This document shows positions 35,400 through 44,627 of a stretch of 64,000 nt of DNA, piece by piece. The position numbers were made by a program, and so were the translations under genes. Position 1 is the stretch's first letter; each line of letters starts with the position of its first letter. The notes below the pieces were generated by a model that was not told the DNA's origin, did no database searches, and worked only from the letters and a program-made list of their open reading frames with translations. The stretch is from AP-15 sp963703855 (GTDB taxonomy: Bacteria > Pseudomonadota > Alphaproteobacteria > ATCC43930 > CGMCC-115725): positions 56,082-120,081 of the forward strand of contig CAVPFW010000020.1 in NCBI GenBank assembly GCA_963703855.1, written 5' to 3'.

Positions 35400-37007
35400 T
35401 TGACGACCGATCTGCGCGCCGATTACGTGGTGGTCGGCGCCGGGTCGGCGGGCTGCGTGCTCGCCGACCGGCTCAGCGAGGACGGGGCGCAGGTCGTGCT
35501 GCTCGAGGCCGGCCCGCGCGACTGGCACCCGATGATCCATGTCCCGGCCGGAGCCTTGCGGCTGCGCGCCAACCCGCGGGTCAACTGGAACTATTACGCC
35601 CAGCCCGAGGCGGGCATCGGCAATCGGGCGGTGCATTGGCCGCGCGGTCGGGTGCTGGGCGGCACCAGCTCGATCAACGGCATGCTCTATGTGCGCGGCA
35701 ACCCGGCCGATTACGACGGCTGGGCGCAGATGGGCTGCCGCGGCTGGAGCTATGCCGATGTGCTGCCCTGTTTCAAGAAATCTGAAAACTACGCCTCGGG
35801 CGATCCCGAATACCGCAGCAGGGGCGGCCCGCTGCCGGTCGAGGATTACCGCACGATCCTGCCGTTGACCCACCGCTTTGTCGAAGCCGCGCAGCAGGCG
35901 GGCTTCAGCCTGACGGCGGATTACAACGGTGCGGTCCAGGAAGGCGTCGGCTATTCGCAGATGACCCGCGGCGGCCGGTTCCGCGGATCGACGGCGCAGA
36001 CCTTCCTCGCTGAGGCGCGCCGGCGCCCGAATCTGCGGGTTATCACCAAAGCGGTCGCGACCCGCCTGACCTTCGACGGCCGGCGCTGCACCGGCGTTGC
36101 CTTTCGCCGGGACGGCGAGGACAGCCGGGTGATGGCGGCCCGCGAGGTGATCGTTTCGGGCGGCACCGTCAACTCGCCGCAGCTGCTGCAGATCTCGGGC
36201 ATCGGGCCGGCGGCCCATCTGCAGTCGATCGGTGTCGCGGTGGTGCATCAGCTGCCGGGGGTCGGCGCCAACCTCTCCGACCATATCGCGGCGCGCGTGA
36301 CGCACCGGGTAAAGGGCGAGGTGTCGATCAACCAGCTGGCGCGCGGCTTCAGGCTGATCCGCGAGATCGGCCGCTATGCCGCAACCGGACGCGGCGCGCT
36401 GACCTTTGGCGTCACCAGCGCCATGGTGTTCTGCCGCAGCCGCGAGGGGCTCGAAAGCCCCGATCTGCAATTGCTGTTCACCCCGGGGAGCTATGACCAG
36501 AGCGCCATCGGCCGGCTCGAGCGGGAGCCCGGGATGACGATCGTGGCCTGCGCGGTTCGGCCCGACAGCCGCGGGACGATCATGGCGCGCTCCAATGACC
36601 CGCTGGCGCCGGCGGAGATCCGGCCGAATTACCTGTCGGCGGCGAGCGACGTGCGGGTGCTGCTCGCCGGGATCGAGCACGCCCGGCGGATTTTCGCGGC
36701 ATCGCCCTTGGCGCGGCACAGCGCGGCAGAGACCATGCCCGGCGCCGGTGCGCGCTCGGAGCGGGAGCTGACCGACTTTGTGCACCGCGCCGGCATCAAC
36801 CTCCATCACCCGGTCGGGACCTGCAAGATGGGCGAGGATCCGATGGCCGTCGTCAACTCCCGGCTGCGGGTCCGGGGTGTGGGCGGGCTGCGCGTCGTCG
36901 ACGCCTCGGTGATGCCGACCGTCACCACCGGCAACACCAACGCGCCGACGATCATGATCGGCGAAAAGGGTGCGGCGATGATCCGCGAAGACGCCCGCGC
37001 CGCCTGA
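35400..37007 (+). CDS. GMC family oxidoreductase (choline dehydrogenase-like)
   Basis: A 535-residue FAD enzyme oxidising an alcohol. The N-terminal dinucleotide motif is YVVVGAGSAGCVLADRLSED (about residues 9-28). GMC signature 1 lies in RVLGGTSSINGMLYVRGNP (about 82-100). Signature 2 is GGTVNSPQLLQISGIG. The C-terminal active site has INLHHPVGTCKMGED, then VVDASVMPTVTTGNTNAP. The start is a TTG at 35400 beginning (M)TTDLRADYV; no ATG fits better. The 208-nt gap after the VOC gene makes co-transcription uncertain. Confidence 0.9.
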   Translation: MTTDLRADYVVVGAGSAGCVLADRLSEDGAQVVLLEAGPRDWHPMIHVPAGALRLRANPRVNWNYYAQPEAGIGNRAVHWPRGRVLGGTSSINGMLYVRGNPADYDGWAQMGCRGWSYADVLPCFKKSENYASGDPEYRSRGGPLPVEDYRTILPLTHRFVEAAQQAGFSLTADYNGAVQEGVGYSQMTRGGRFRGSTAQTFLAEARRRPNLRVITKAVATRLTFDGRRCTGVAFRRDGEDSRVMAAREVIVSGGTVNSPQLLQISGIGPAAHLQSIGVAVVHQLPGVGANLSDHIAARVTHRVKGEVSINQLARGFRLIREIGRYAATGRGALTFGVTSAMVFCRSREGLESPDLQLLFTPGSYDQSAIGRLEREPGMTIVACAVRPDSRGTIMARSNDPLAPAEIRPNYLSAASDVRVLLAGIEHARRIFAASPLARHSAAETMPGAGARSERELTDFVHRAGINLHHPVGTCKMGEDPMAVVNSRLRVRGVGGLRVVDASVMPTVTTGNTNAPTIMIGEKGAAMIREDARAA

Positions 37008-37296
37008 CGGCGGAAGCCGGCCGCAGTCGTGAGCCCGGCCGACGCGAAGACCGTGTGCCGCATCTTCGCCTCGGTAGCGGGAAGCTCCTTCTCTAAACAA
37101 TTTTTCCGTGTTCTTGGCGTCGACGTGCGGGTGCCGGCAGGGGACGCTGTGCGCCATGCAAATCGTGGGACCTCGCCTCGTGGATTGGGTCAGGGTCGCG
37201 ACCCGGTCGCGCCTCCTCCCGAAACTCGTTGCGGGGCGGGCGTTTTGGCATTAACGGGTAAATCCTCGAAGCGCGGCAGCTGGCGTCGGTTCTCGG

Positions 37297-38008
37297 ATGG
37301 CGGGCAATCTCGTGCAGGGCGCGGTGTTCACCGTCATGGTGGTGCGCGCCGGACTGTTGCGCGACCCCGCCTTCGAGCACGACATCGCCGAGCAGATCGG
37401 GCGCAGCCCGCGGTTTTTTCTGAACGCGCCGGTGGTGCTCGACCTGAGGGACGCCGGCGCATTCGCGGAGGCAGCCGAGCTCGCCGAAGCCAAGGAGATT
37501 CTGCGCCGCCATACCTTGACCTTGGTCGGAGTGCAGAACGCGCTGCCGGCGCAGGTCGAGGCCGCCGCCCAGGCCGGGCTCGCGAGCTTCGCCCCGAATT
37601 CGACGCAGCCGCGGCGACCGCGTGCGCCCGAGCCTGCACCCGCGCCCGGCCCGGCCTCCCAATCCGGCCGCGAGACCATGGCCAAGACGCGCCTGGTGAC
37701 CCAGCCGGTGCGGTCGGGGACGCAGATATATGCCCGCGGCGCCGACCTCGTCGTCACCGCGCCGGTCAGCCAAGGCGCCGAGATCATGGCCGACGGCAAC
37801 ATCCATGTGTACGGCGCGCTGCGCGGCCGGGCATTGGCGGGCGCCGGCGGCGATGTCGAGGCGCGAAATCTTTTGCAGCCGGTTCGAGGCCGAGCTCGTC
37901 AGCATCGCCGGGCATTACCTGGTCAGCGAGCAGATGCCCGCCGCCGAAAGGGGTTTGCCGGTGCAGATCGCGCTGGTCGATGACCGGTTGACCATCACGC
38001 GGAATTGA
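37297..38008 (+). pseudogene. minC: Septum site-determining protein MinC, frameshifted
   Basis: First gene of the minCDE cluster, encoding the FtsZ-ring inhibitor. The N-terminal domain reads VFTVMVVRAGLLRDPAFEHD and FFLNAPVVLDLRD, and the C-terminal domain RSGTQIYARGADLVVTAPVS and HVYGALRGRALAGAGGD. After GGDVEAR the frame is lost. The neighbouring frame continues with the conserved end IFCSRFEAELVSIAGHYLVS. One extra A in the AAA run at 37866-37868 explains this. Correcting it gives about 236 residues, a normal MinC length. No convincing ribosome-binding site precedes the ATG at 37297. Sequencing error is as likely as a true mutation, because minD and minE are intact. Confidence 0.88.
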
Positions 38009-38130
38009 CGCCGACGATTTGCCGGGCATGATTATCGGCGGCATGCCGAAGGCGGTCCGGCGCCGCCGCCCGCACGCCGCCGCCAAATTGGTTTCGGTGC
38101 GGGCCGCCGGGGCAGAGGGGAGAGTCTTTT

Positions 38131-38946
38131 TTGGCAGCAAAAGTCATTGTGCTGACGTCCGGCAAGGGGGGCGTCGGCAAGACCACCAGCGCCGCCGCCG
38201 TCGCCGCCGGGCTGGCATTGCGCGGCCATCGCACGGTGGTCATCGATTTCGATGTGGGCCTGCGCAACCTCGATTTGATCATGGGGTGCGAGCGCCGCGT
38301 CGTCTTCGACTTCATCAACGTCATCAACGGCGACGCCAAGCTCAACCAGGCGCTGATCAAGGATAAGCGCAACGACAGCCTCTATGTCTTTCCAACCTCG
38401 CAGACGCGCGACAAGGAGGCGCTGAAGCGCGACGGGGTCGAGCGCGTGCTCGACGAATTGAAGGAAACCTTCGACTACATCGTCTGCGACAGCCCGGCCG
38501 GGATTGAGCATGGTGCGATCACGGCACTCTATTTCGCCGACGAGGCGATCATCGTCACCAACCCCGAAGTCTCCTCGGTGCGCGACAGCGACCGCATCAT
38601 CGGCATCCTCGCCTCGAAATCGCGGCGCGCCGAGCACAATATGGAGCCGGTCGCGATCCACCTGCTGTTGACCCGCTATTCGCCCGAACGGGTCGAAAAA
38701 GGCGAGATGCTGACGATCGAAGACGTCAAGGAGATCCTGTCGATCCCGCTGCTCGGGGTCATTCCCGAATCGAAATCGGTGTTGCGCGCCTCGAACACCG
38801 GGACCCCGGTGGTGTTCGACGATGAGAGCCCGGCGGGTCAGGCCTATCATGACGCCGTCGCCCGTCTGCTCGGGGAACAGCGCGAAATGCGCTTTCTGAA
38901 GACCGAGCGCCGCAGCTTTTTCCGCAGCCTGTTCGGCAGGGCCTGA
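38131..38946 (+). CDS. minD: Septum site-determining protein MinD
   Basis: A 271-residue membrane-associated ATPase that oscillates with MinE and recruits MinC to block division at the poles. The deviant Walker A is VLTSGKGGVGKTTSAAAVAA (about residues 7-26). The switch regions are VVIDFDVGLRNLDLIMG and DYIVCDSPAGIEHGA. The C-terminal amphipathic membrane helix is FLKTERRSFFRSLFGRA. The start is a TTG at 38131 with GGGGAGAG upstream. The minE start overlaps its stop codon. Confidence 0.96.
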   Translation: MAAKVIVLTSGKGGVGKTTSAAAVAAGLALRGHRTVVIDFDVGLRNLDLIMGCERRVVFDFINVINGDAKLNQALIKDKRNDSLYVFPTSQTRDKEALKRDGVERVLDELKETFDYIVCDSPAGIEHGAITALYFADEAIIVTNPEVSSVRDSDRIIGILASKSRRAEHNMEPVAIHLLLTRYSPERVEKGEMLTIEDVKEILSIPLLGVIPESKSVLRASNTGTPVVFDDESPAGQAYHDAVARLLGEQREMRFLKTERRSFFRSLFGRA

Positions 38947-39305
38947 TGCGCCTCCTCGACATCCTGTTCCCGGAGCGCCGGAACACCGCGGTCATCGCCC
39001 GCGACCGGCTGAAGATCGTGCTCGCTCATGAGCGGGCGAGCCGCGATGCGCCGGATTTTCTGCCGGCCCTGCAAAAGGACCTGCTCGATGTCGTCGGGCG
39101 CTATGTCGACATCCGCGGCGACATGCTGCGCGTCAATCTCGGGAAGTCGGGCGACACCTCGCTGCTCGAAATCAACGTCGAGATCGACGGCGCCAAGATC
39201 AAGCCGCCGGTCAAGAACGGGGCCGCCGCCGAAACCAAGCCGAATCCGGTGCGGGTCGCGCGGCCCGATCCCGGATCGCACCCGCCTTGGGTAAAGCCCA
39301 GCTGA
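38946..39305 (+). CDS. minE: Cell division topological specificity factor MinE
   Basis: A 119-residue protein with an N-terminal membrane-targeting and MinD-binding region (MRLLDILFPERRNTAVIARD, then LKIVLAHERA). The C-terminal dimerisation part reads LLDVVGRYVDIRGDMLRVNL and LEINVEI. A proline-rich tail of about 30 residues extends beyond the usual 88-90 residues. Its ATG overlaps the minD TGA by one base, showing translational coupling. Confidence 0.95.
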   Translation: MRLLDILFPERRNTAVIARDRLKIVLAHERASRDAPDFLPALQKDLLDVVGRYVDIRGDMLRVNLGKSGDTSLLEINVEIDGAKIKPPVKNGAAAETKPNPVRVARPDPGSHPPWVKPS

Positions 39306-39335
39306 GCTCGGCCGCCCTATCGCACAGGAGGAAAA

Positions 39336-40232
39336 ATGCCCGGCAAGGTCGGATTTATCGGGCTCGGCGCGATGGGCGGCCCGATGGCGCTCAACCTGCT
39401 GAAGCACGGCTTTTCCCTGGTCGTGCACGACATCGACCCGCAAAAGCTCGAACCGGCATTGGCCGCCGGCGCCGCGGTCGCGCAATCGCCAGAAGCGGTC
39501 GCCGCTGCTTCGCTGCGCACGATCGCGATGGTCGAGACCACCGAGCAGGCCGAATCCGTGGTCATCGGCGAGCACGGCATCATCAACGGCGCCGGCCCCG
39601 GCCACATCGTCCTGTGCATGAGCACGATCGACCCGTTCGCGGCGCGGCGTTTTGCCGATCGCCTGGCCGAGCGCGGCATCGCCATGCTCGACGCGCCGGT
39701 CAGCGGCGGCACGGTGCGGGCGAAATCGGGCGAATTGTCAGTGATCGTCGGCGGTGCGGCCGAGACCTATGCCGCGTGCGAGGATCTGTTCCGCGCGATG
39801 GGCAAGAACCTGTTTCACGTCGGGGCGCTGGGCCAGGGCCTGGCGATGAAGCTCCTCAACAACATGCTGGGCCAGGTCGCGACGGTGGCGATCGCCGAGG
39901 CATTGGTGTTCGGGGTCAAGGCCGGGCTCGACCCGCACCAGATCTACGAGGTCGTCCGGGTCAGCACCGGATCGAGCGTGCAGTTCGAAAACCGGGTGCC
40001 GCGCATGCTGCGCCGCGACTTCGCGCCGGGCGGCACGATCGACATCTCGTACAAGGACCAGGACCTCGAAACGTCCTTTGCCAAGCGGCTGGGCGTGCCG
40101 CTGCTGCTGGCCAATCTGACCCAGCAGGTCTACCAGATGGCGCGGGCGCAGGGTCTCAACAAGGAAGACGGGTCGGCGATCATCAAGGTGTTCGAGCAAC
40201 TCGCTGGCGTCAAAATCGGCAAGGGAGATTGA
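39336..40232 (+). CDS. NAD(P)-dependent oxidoreductase (3-hydroxyisobutyrate dehydrogenase family)
   Basis: A 298-residue beta-hydroxyacid dehydrogenase. The cofactor motif is GKVGFIGLGAMGGPMALNLL (about residues 3-22). The substrate-binding motif is LDAPVSGGTVRAKSGELSVI (about 118-137). The catalytic lysine is in LAMKLLNNMLGQ (about 171). Length is standard. GGAGGAAAA lies 7 nt before the ATG. It follows minE by 30 nt but has its own strong ribosome-binding site and no functional link to division. Confidence 0.9.
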   Translation: MPGKVGFIGLGAMGGPMALNLLKHGFSLVVHDIDPQKLEPALAAGAAVAQSPEAVAAASLRTIAMVETTEQAESVVIGEHGIINGAGPGHIVLCMSTIDPFAARRFADRLAERGIAMLDAPVSGGTVRAKSGELSVIVGGAAETYAACEDLFRAMGKNLFHVGALGQGLAMKLLNNMLGQVATVAIAEALVFGVKAGLDPHQIYEVVRVSTGSSVQFENRVPRMLRRDFAPGGTIDISYKDQDLETSFAKRLGVPLLLANLTQQVYQMARAQGLNKEDGSAIIKVFEQLAGVKIGKGD

Positions 40233-40289
40233 AAGCCGGTGCGCGGGCGCGAATCCGCCATTACAATCCCCCTTGCCCAGACCGGTTCC

Positions 40290-40410
40290 GGGCATCCACG
40301 ACTTGGAGACCGTTAAGACCGAGCAGAAAAGGCGTGGACGCCCACTGATCAAGTCCGTGGGCTTAAGGCCCACGGGAAGAGCCCGGCCGCGGGGAATAAG
40401 GGCCTGGTAC
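40290..40410. repeat. REP-like repeat with GTGGGC-TTAAG-GCCCAC core
   Basis: Composite palindromic repeat between two plus-strand genes. Its core at 40355-40375 is CCGTGGGC, a TTAAG loop, then GCCCACGG. The flanks (CATCCACGAC, GTGGACGCC, GCCCGGCC) match the copy at 42800-42900. The same core occurs inside the IS256-type transposase gene at 54901-54921. Confidence 0.75.
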
Positions 40411-40478
40411 GCAAGAAATTCCCTACGGACCGGTCCTGTAGTGAATGCCCGGCAATGACGAAAAAAGGAGAACGAGAC

Positions 40479-41171
40479 ATGGCGACATTCGTGCTGATCC
40501 ACGGGGCCTATCAGGGCGGCTGGATCTGGCAGCCGACGGCGACGCTCCTCAGGGAAGCGGGGCATACCGTCTATGCGCCTTCGCTCGACGGCTGCGCCGA
40601 GCGGCGGCACGCGCTGCGGCCGGGGATCAATGTCGAGACCCACGCCGCCGAGATCGCCGAATTGCTGTTCTACGAAGATTTGAACGAGGTCGTGCTGACC
40701 GGCACCAGCTCCGGCGGCATGGTGCTGTGCCGGGCTGCGGAATTGGCGCGCGAGCGGATCGGGCGGCTCGTTTTTGTCGACGCGCTCGCATTGCTCGATG
40801 GCGAGCGGGTTGGGGAGATCGTCAACCGCCCGACCCCGCGCGTCACCACCGCGCTGGCGGTCGGGCCGTCGCGCGAGGACGCCGAAAACCGCAGCTTTGC
40901 CGATCTCGACCCGGCGGCGCGCGCCTTTGCGCTCGCCCGCTACACGCCGCACCCGATCGCCGCGATGGAAGAGCCGGTGTCGCTGAACAGCTTCTGGAGC
41001 GAGAGCTGGCCGGCAACGGTGATCCGCTGCCGTCGCGCCGCCAACCCTCCGGAGGCGCACCAACGCCGCACCGCCGAAAAGCTCGGCGGCAAATATCTCG
41101 AGATCGACGCCGGGCACTACCCGATGCTGTCGCACCCCGATGTGCTGGCGCCGCTGCTGATGCAGGGTTGA
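40479..41171 (+). CDS. Alpha/beta hydrolase (esterase-like)
   Basis: A 230-residue alpha/beta hydrolase of the small methylesterase-like group. It begins MATFVLIHGAYQGGWIWQPT, with the oxyanion HG motif at about residues 8-9. The nucleophile elbow is LTGTSSGGMVL (Ser at about 80). The catalytic His is in EIDAGHYPMLSHPD (about 215). AAGGAGAACGA precedes the ATG at 40479. The damaged HpaB-like gene starts 11 nt downstream, so the two probably form one transcription unit that processes an aromatic or ester substrate. Confidence 0.88.
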   Translation: MATFVLIHGAYQGGWIWQPTATLLREAGHTVYAPSLDGCAERRHALRPGINVETHAAEIAELLFYEDLNEVVLTGTSSGGMVLCRAAELARERIGRLVFVDALALLDGERVGEIVNRPTPRVTTALAVGPSREDAENRSFADLDPAARAFALARYTPHPIAAMEEPVSLNSFWSESWPATVIRCRRAANPPEAHQRRTAEKLGGKYLEIDAGHYPMLSHPDVLAPLLMQG

Positions 41172-41182
41172 ACGGGGAATAG

Positions 41183-42724
41183 ATGCGAATGACCGCGGCA
41201 TCGACCGAGAGGACGGCGGCCATGGCCGGGCCGACCGGCCCGATGACCGCCCGACGCTATCTCGCGAGCCTCAAAGACGGCCGCGAGGTCTGGATCGACG
41301 GCGCGCGGGTCGCCGACGTCACCACCCATCCGGCGTTCAAGGATATGGTCGCCGAGCTGGCGCGGGTCTACGACCTGCAGAACAGCCCGCAATACCGCGA
41401 CGAGATGACCTGCGTCGACCCGGCGACCGGCCGGCATATCAGCGTCAGCTGGCTGTTGCCGCGCTCGCGCCGAGGATCTCCGGCGCAAGCGCCGGAACAG
41501 CGAGCTGTGGAACGAGCTGACCTGGGGCCAGCTCGGCCGCAGCCCCGACATCCTGGCGCCCTACATCATCTCGGCCCTGCATCTCAAGGACGCGTTCAGC
41601 GCGGTCAAGCATCCGAAATGCGATTTCGGCGAGAATCTGGAGAATTACTATAAATACTGCAAGAGCCGCGACCTGTTCCTGACCCACGCGCTCGGCGACC
41701 CGCAGGTCGACCGCAGCACCCAGCCGCAGAACGAGCAGCGCACGGTCGGCGAGGACGAGGAGGTGGCGCTGCACGTCGTCGAAGAGACCCGCGACGGGGT
41801 CATCGTCAGCGGCGGCAAGCAGCTTTCCACCGCCGCACCCCACAGCCATGAATGCTACGTATCCTTGTCGGCGACTTTCGCGCGGCGCAGCAACCCGAAA
41901 TGCGTACTTGCCTTCGCCATCCCGACCAACACGCCGGGTCTGAAGATCCTGGCGCGCGAGCCGGTGTCGCGCTGGTTCGGCTCGTGGGGGCATCCGCTGC
42001 AGATGCTCGACGAGCAGGATTGCATGCTGTTCTTCGATCGGGTGCTGGTCCCGTGGGACCGGCTGTTCATGCTCTACGATCCGGCGCCGATGGTGCGGAT
42101 GCTCGGGGCCGACGGCGGCGGGGTCAATTTCAACTTTCTCGGCTGGTCCAATCTTTGCCGGGTCGAGGTGCGGATGCGCCTGATGACGGCGGTCGCGACG
42201 ATGGTGGCCGAGGCGATCGGCGTCATCGACTATCGCGAGGTCGCCGCCAAGCTCGGCGAGATGGTGACCTATTGCGAAATCTGGCGGCACGCGATGGACG
42301 GGGTCGAGCATCAGGCCGGCCCGACCCCGACCGGGCAGTGGACATTGGGGCCGGCGCGCGATTTGCACATCTGGTTCACCCAGGTTTCCGGCCGCATGGT
42401 CGAGCTGATGCGCGAGATCTGCGCCTCCGGCATCATCATGCAGCCGAGCGAGAACGACCTCGCCAGCCCGAGATCCGTCCCTATCTCGACCGCTACATGC
42501 GCGGCAAGGATGTCGATGTCGAGTACAAGTCGCGCCTGTTCCGGCTGGCGCACGACCTCGCCGCCTCGTCATTCGGGCTGCGCCAGGAGATCTACGAATA
42601 CTGGCATGGCGGCGATCCCAACCGCAACCGCATCAACCTCTTGCGCAGCTTTGACCAGCGCGAGATGAGGGGCCGCATCCGCGAGCTGCTGAAACACCCG
42701 CTGCCACACGGCGAGGTGCTGTGA
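41183..42724 (+). pseudogene. 4-hydroxyphenylacetate 3-hydroxylase family protein, two frameshifts
   Basis: The three segments together give about 513 residues of an HpaB-like FADH2-dependent monooxygenase. Segment 1 is MTARRYLASLKDGREVWIDG to ISVSWLLPRS. Segment 2 starts AEDLRRKRRNSELWNELTWG and includes GGKQLSTAAPHSHECYV and RWFGSWGHPLQMLDEQDCM. Segment 3 starts EIRPYLDRYMRGKDVDVEYK and runs to the stop. One base is gained near 41468 and one lost near 42468, so the final frame equals the first. Compensating shifts in an otherwise well-preserved gene suggest assembly error or recent damage. No flavin reductase is adjacent. Confidence 0.87.
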
Positions 42725-42743
42725 CCTTCCGATTAGCGCCCGA

Positions 42744-42900
42744 CTGTAAAAGAATTACAGAGACCCCAATTATTTGAAACTCGTCTTGCGCGGGCTTGTC
42801 CCGCGTATCCACGTCTTCTTTTCGGACGCCGGAAGACATGGATGCCTACGGATCAAGTCTGTGGGCTGAAGGCCCACGGGGCAAACCCGGCCAAGACGAA
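42744..42900. repeat. Inverted repeat and REP-like element
   Basis: At 42744-42760, CTGTAA and TTACAG face each other across AAGAA; its function is unknown. From about 42800 a composite palindrome contains GTATCCACGTCTT and GAAGACATGGATGC. Then at 42859-42879 comes the CTGTGGGC-TGAAG-GCCCACGG core that matches 40355-40375 and 54901-54921. The rest of the gap to 43004 shows nothing clear. Confidence 0.65.
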
Positions 42901-43004
42901 ATGGGGGCTGATCGTGCTTTTTTGCGATCCCAAAATTTTTCCCGGACAGCGCTGCGCGAAAGCAGGGGACGACGAGACCGCTCGCCTCATTTCAGGTTAG
43001 ACAT

Positions 43005-43316
43005 TTAAACCTTCACCGTGCTGATCTGGATCGTCGGCTCGATGTCGGTGTAATTCGGAATGTCCGCCATAATGGCCTGCGCATGTGGGCCGAACGCGGC
43101 TTGAAACGCTTCCGCTAAATCAAAGTAAAGATGGCCCATTGCGATATAGGCTGGCCGCGATCCGGGTGTTGCGCCGGACAGGCCATGCTCGACGGCAACG
43201 CCTTTGCAGGCCGCCCCCACTTTCTGCTGAACCATCGGCATATGGCTCTTGCAGTAATAATCCATATCGAACTTGCTGCCGTCTTGGTTGGCGTAGAGCA
43301 CGCTTACTTTGATCAT
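43005..43316 (-). CDS. EthD family protein
   Basis: A 103-residue dimeric alpha/beta-barrel protein of the EthD family. It starts MIKVSVLYANQDGSKFDMDY, with the conserved CKSHMPMVQQKVG helix (about residues 22-34) and GHLYFDLAEAFQAAFGPH further on. EthD proteins accompany degradation pathways; the activity is usually unknown. An AGGAGAT ribosome-binding site is close to the ATG. It lies downstream of the racemase-like gene on the same strand, 48 nt away. Confidence 0.85.
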   Translation of the reverse strand: MIKVSVLYANQDGSKFDMDYYCKSHMPMVQQKVGAACKGVAVEHGLSGATPGSRPAYIAMGHLYFDLAEAFQAAFGPHAQAIMADIPNYTDIEPTIQISTVKV

Positions 43317-43364
43317 GTTGATCTCCTCGGTTGCACCTCGATGCGGACAGCCGGGGTCCGCTGA

Positions 43365-44090
43365 TCAAGCCATGGTCAGCAGCCGGCCGTAGCCGAGGAT
43401 CGGCTGGCGCACCCCGGCCGTGCGCAGCGCGTGCCACATCATCGCCGAGGCGCTGGAGATGACGGGCTTGCCCAAATCGCCTTCGAGCGCCTCCAGCACC
43501 GGCAGGGTCGGCATGCCGGTGCCGGTCAGGAACACCGCCTCGGCCTCGGCGGTATCGACCGTGCGGCCTAGCCGGTAGGCGCGTTCGGCGGTCTCGTCGT
43601 AAATGTTGGTGACGCCCTCGAGGTTGTCGAAGCTCACCACCTGCAGGCCGTGGGCTTCGAGATGCGCCTTGGCGGCCAAGGTGGTGTCGCGCGAATAGGG
43701 CGCGCCCAACGCCAATTTGCGCACCTTCAGATGTTCGAGCGCGCGCAGCACCGAACCGAACGCGGTGACCACCCGGGTTTCAGTCGATTTCTCCAGCCGC
43801 ACGATCAGCTCGGCTTCGCGCTCTCGGCCGAGGTGATAGCTGGTCGCGGTGTGCGCCAGAACGATCGCGTCCGGCTGCACCAGCGCCAGCATCTCGATAG
43901 GGGCGTCGATATTGTCGATCATCATGCGGTTGCGCTCGTTCTGCCCGTCGAGCGAGCCCGTCAGGCCGCGGGCGATCATGCGGTTGAAGTGCACGGAGAC
44001 GCCAGCCGGCGCCAGGGCCATCATTTCCGCCTCGACGGTCGGGTTTCCCGGCGGCACCAAAAACCCCAACCGCGCCCGCCAACCGATCAT
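43365..44090 (-). CDS. Maleate isomerase / Asp-Glu racemase-like protein lacking both cysteines
   Basis: A 241-residue protein with the two-domain fold of maleate cis-trans isomerases and arylmalonate decarboxylases: RLGFLVPPGNPTVEAEMMAL (about residues 7-26), then LVQPDAIVLAHTATSYHLG, and the second-half mirror AVFLTGTGMPTLPVLEALEG. In active relatives the two catalytic cysteines sit in ACTS and SCT motifs. Here those positions read TATS and TGTG, so both are absent. The protein may bind without isomerising or use other residues. It starts 19 nt downstream of the PPOX gene on the same strand. Confidence 0.82.
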   Translation of the reverse strand: MIGWRARLGFLVPPGNPTVEAEMMALAPAGVSVHFNRMIARGLTGSLDGQNERNRMMIDNIDAPIEMLALVQPDAIVLAHTATSYHLGREREAELIVRLEKSTETRVVTAFGSVLRALEHLKVRKLALGAPYSRDTTLAAKAHLEAHGLQVVSFDNLEGVTNIYDETAERAYRLGRTVDTAEAEAVFLTGTGMPTLPVLEALEGDLGKPVISSASAMMWHALRTAGVRQPILGYGRLLTMA

Positions 44091-44109
44091 CGCGGCCCCC
44101 GCGACAGGT

Positions 44110-44508
44110 TCAGTTCATGCCGGAGACCGACACCGGCTCGATCTGGTACATGATGCGCATTTCGCCCGGCTGGCGAAACGGATACTTGTCCTTGTCCAGA
44201 TACTTTTTGGCCAGCGCATCGATATGCGCGTCGGCGCCGTTTTCCTGGGCGGTGATGACCCGGCCGCGGATCTGGACATAACGGTAGGGGTTGTCGGGGT
44301 CCATGATCGCCAGCGCCACCGAGGCGCCGGGCTTCAGGTTGCGCGCCTTTACCCGGCCCTTGGCGGTGTTCACCCGCACCATCCCGCCATCGTAGTCGAA
44401 CCACACCGGCGTCACCTGCGGGGTGCCGTCGGGCATCAGAGTGGCGAGATTGGCAAACGCCTTTTTCTGCTGCAGAAGATCGCGGTAGTTGTCGAGGTTT
44501 GCTGCCAT
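44110..44508 (-). CDS. PPOX class F420/FMN-dependent enzyme
   Basis: A 132-residue split-barrel flavin-binding protein of the pyridoxamine-5'-phosphate-oxidase-like group. It begins MAANLDNYRDLLQQKKAFAN and has LMPDGTPQVTPVWFDYDGG (about residues 24-42), VNTAKGRVKARNLKPG and DPDNPYRYVQIRGRVI. These match F420-type PPOX enzymes that reduce small electrophiles, although whether F420 is made in this organism cannot be judged here. The ATG at 44508 is preferred over a longer, dissimilar extension. Confidence 0.88.
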   Translation of the reverse strand: MAANLDNYRDLLQQKKAFANLATLMPDGTPQVTPVWFDYDGGMVRVNTAKGRVKARNLKPGASVALAIMDPDNPYRYVQIRGRVITAQENGADAHIDALAKKYLDKDKYPFRQPGEMRIMYQIEPVSVSGMN

Positions 44509-44627
44509 CCGACGATTTCCTCTTCGAGCTGAACGAAGCAACGGAAAACCCGCCGCGCGTCGGGCGGCGACGCTCCCGCTCCCTAACGGCGATCCACCGC
44601 CACGGTTCCGCCGCGGCCGACCATGGC

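Noticed and set aside
42744..42760. CTGTAA-N5-TTACAG as a CRP/FNR-like operator
   Set aside because: The half-sites do not match the usual consensus (TTGAT or TGTGA) and it lies downstream of a gene, not before one.
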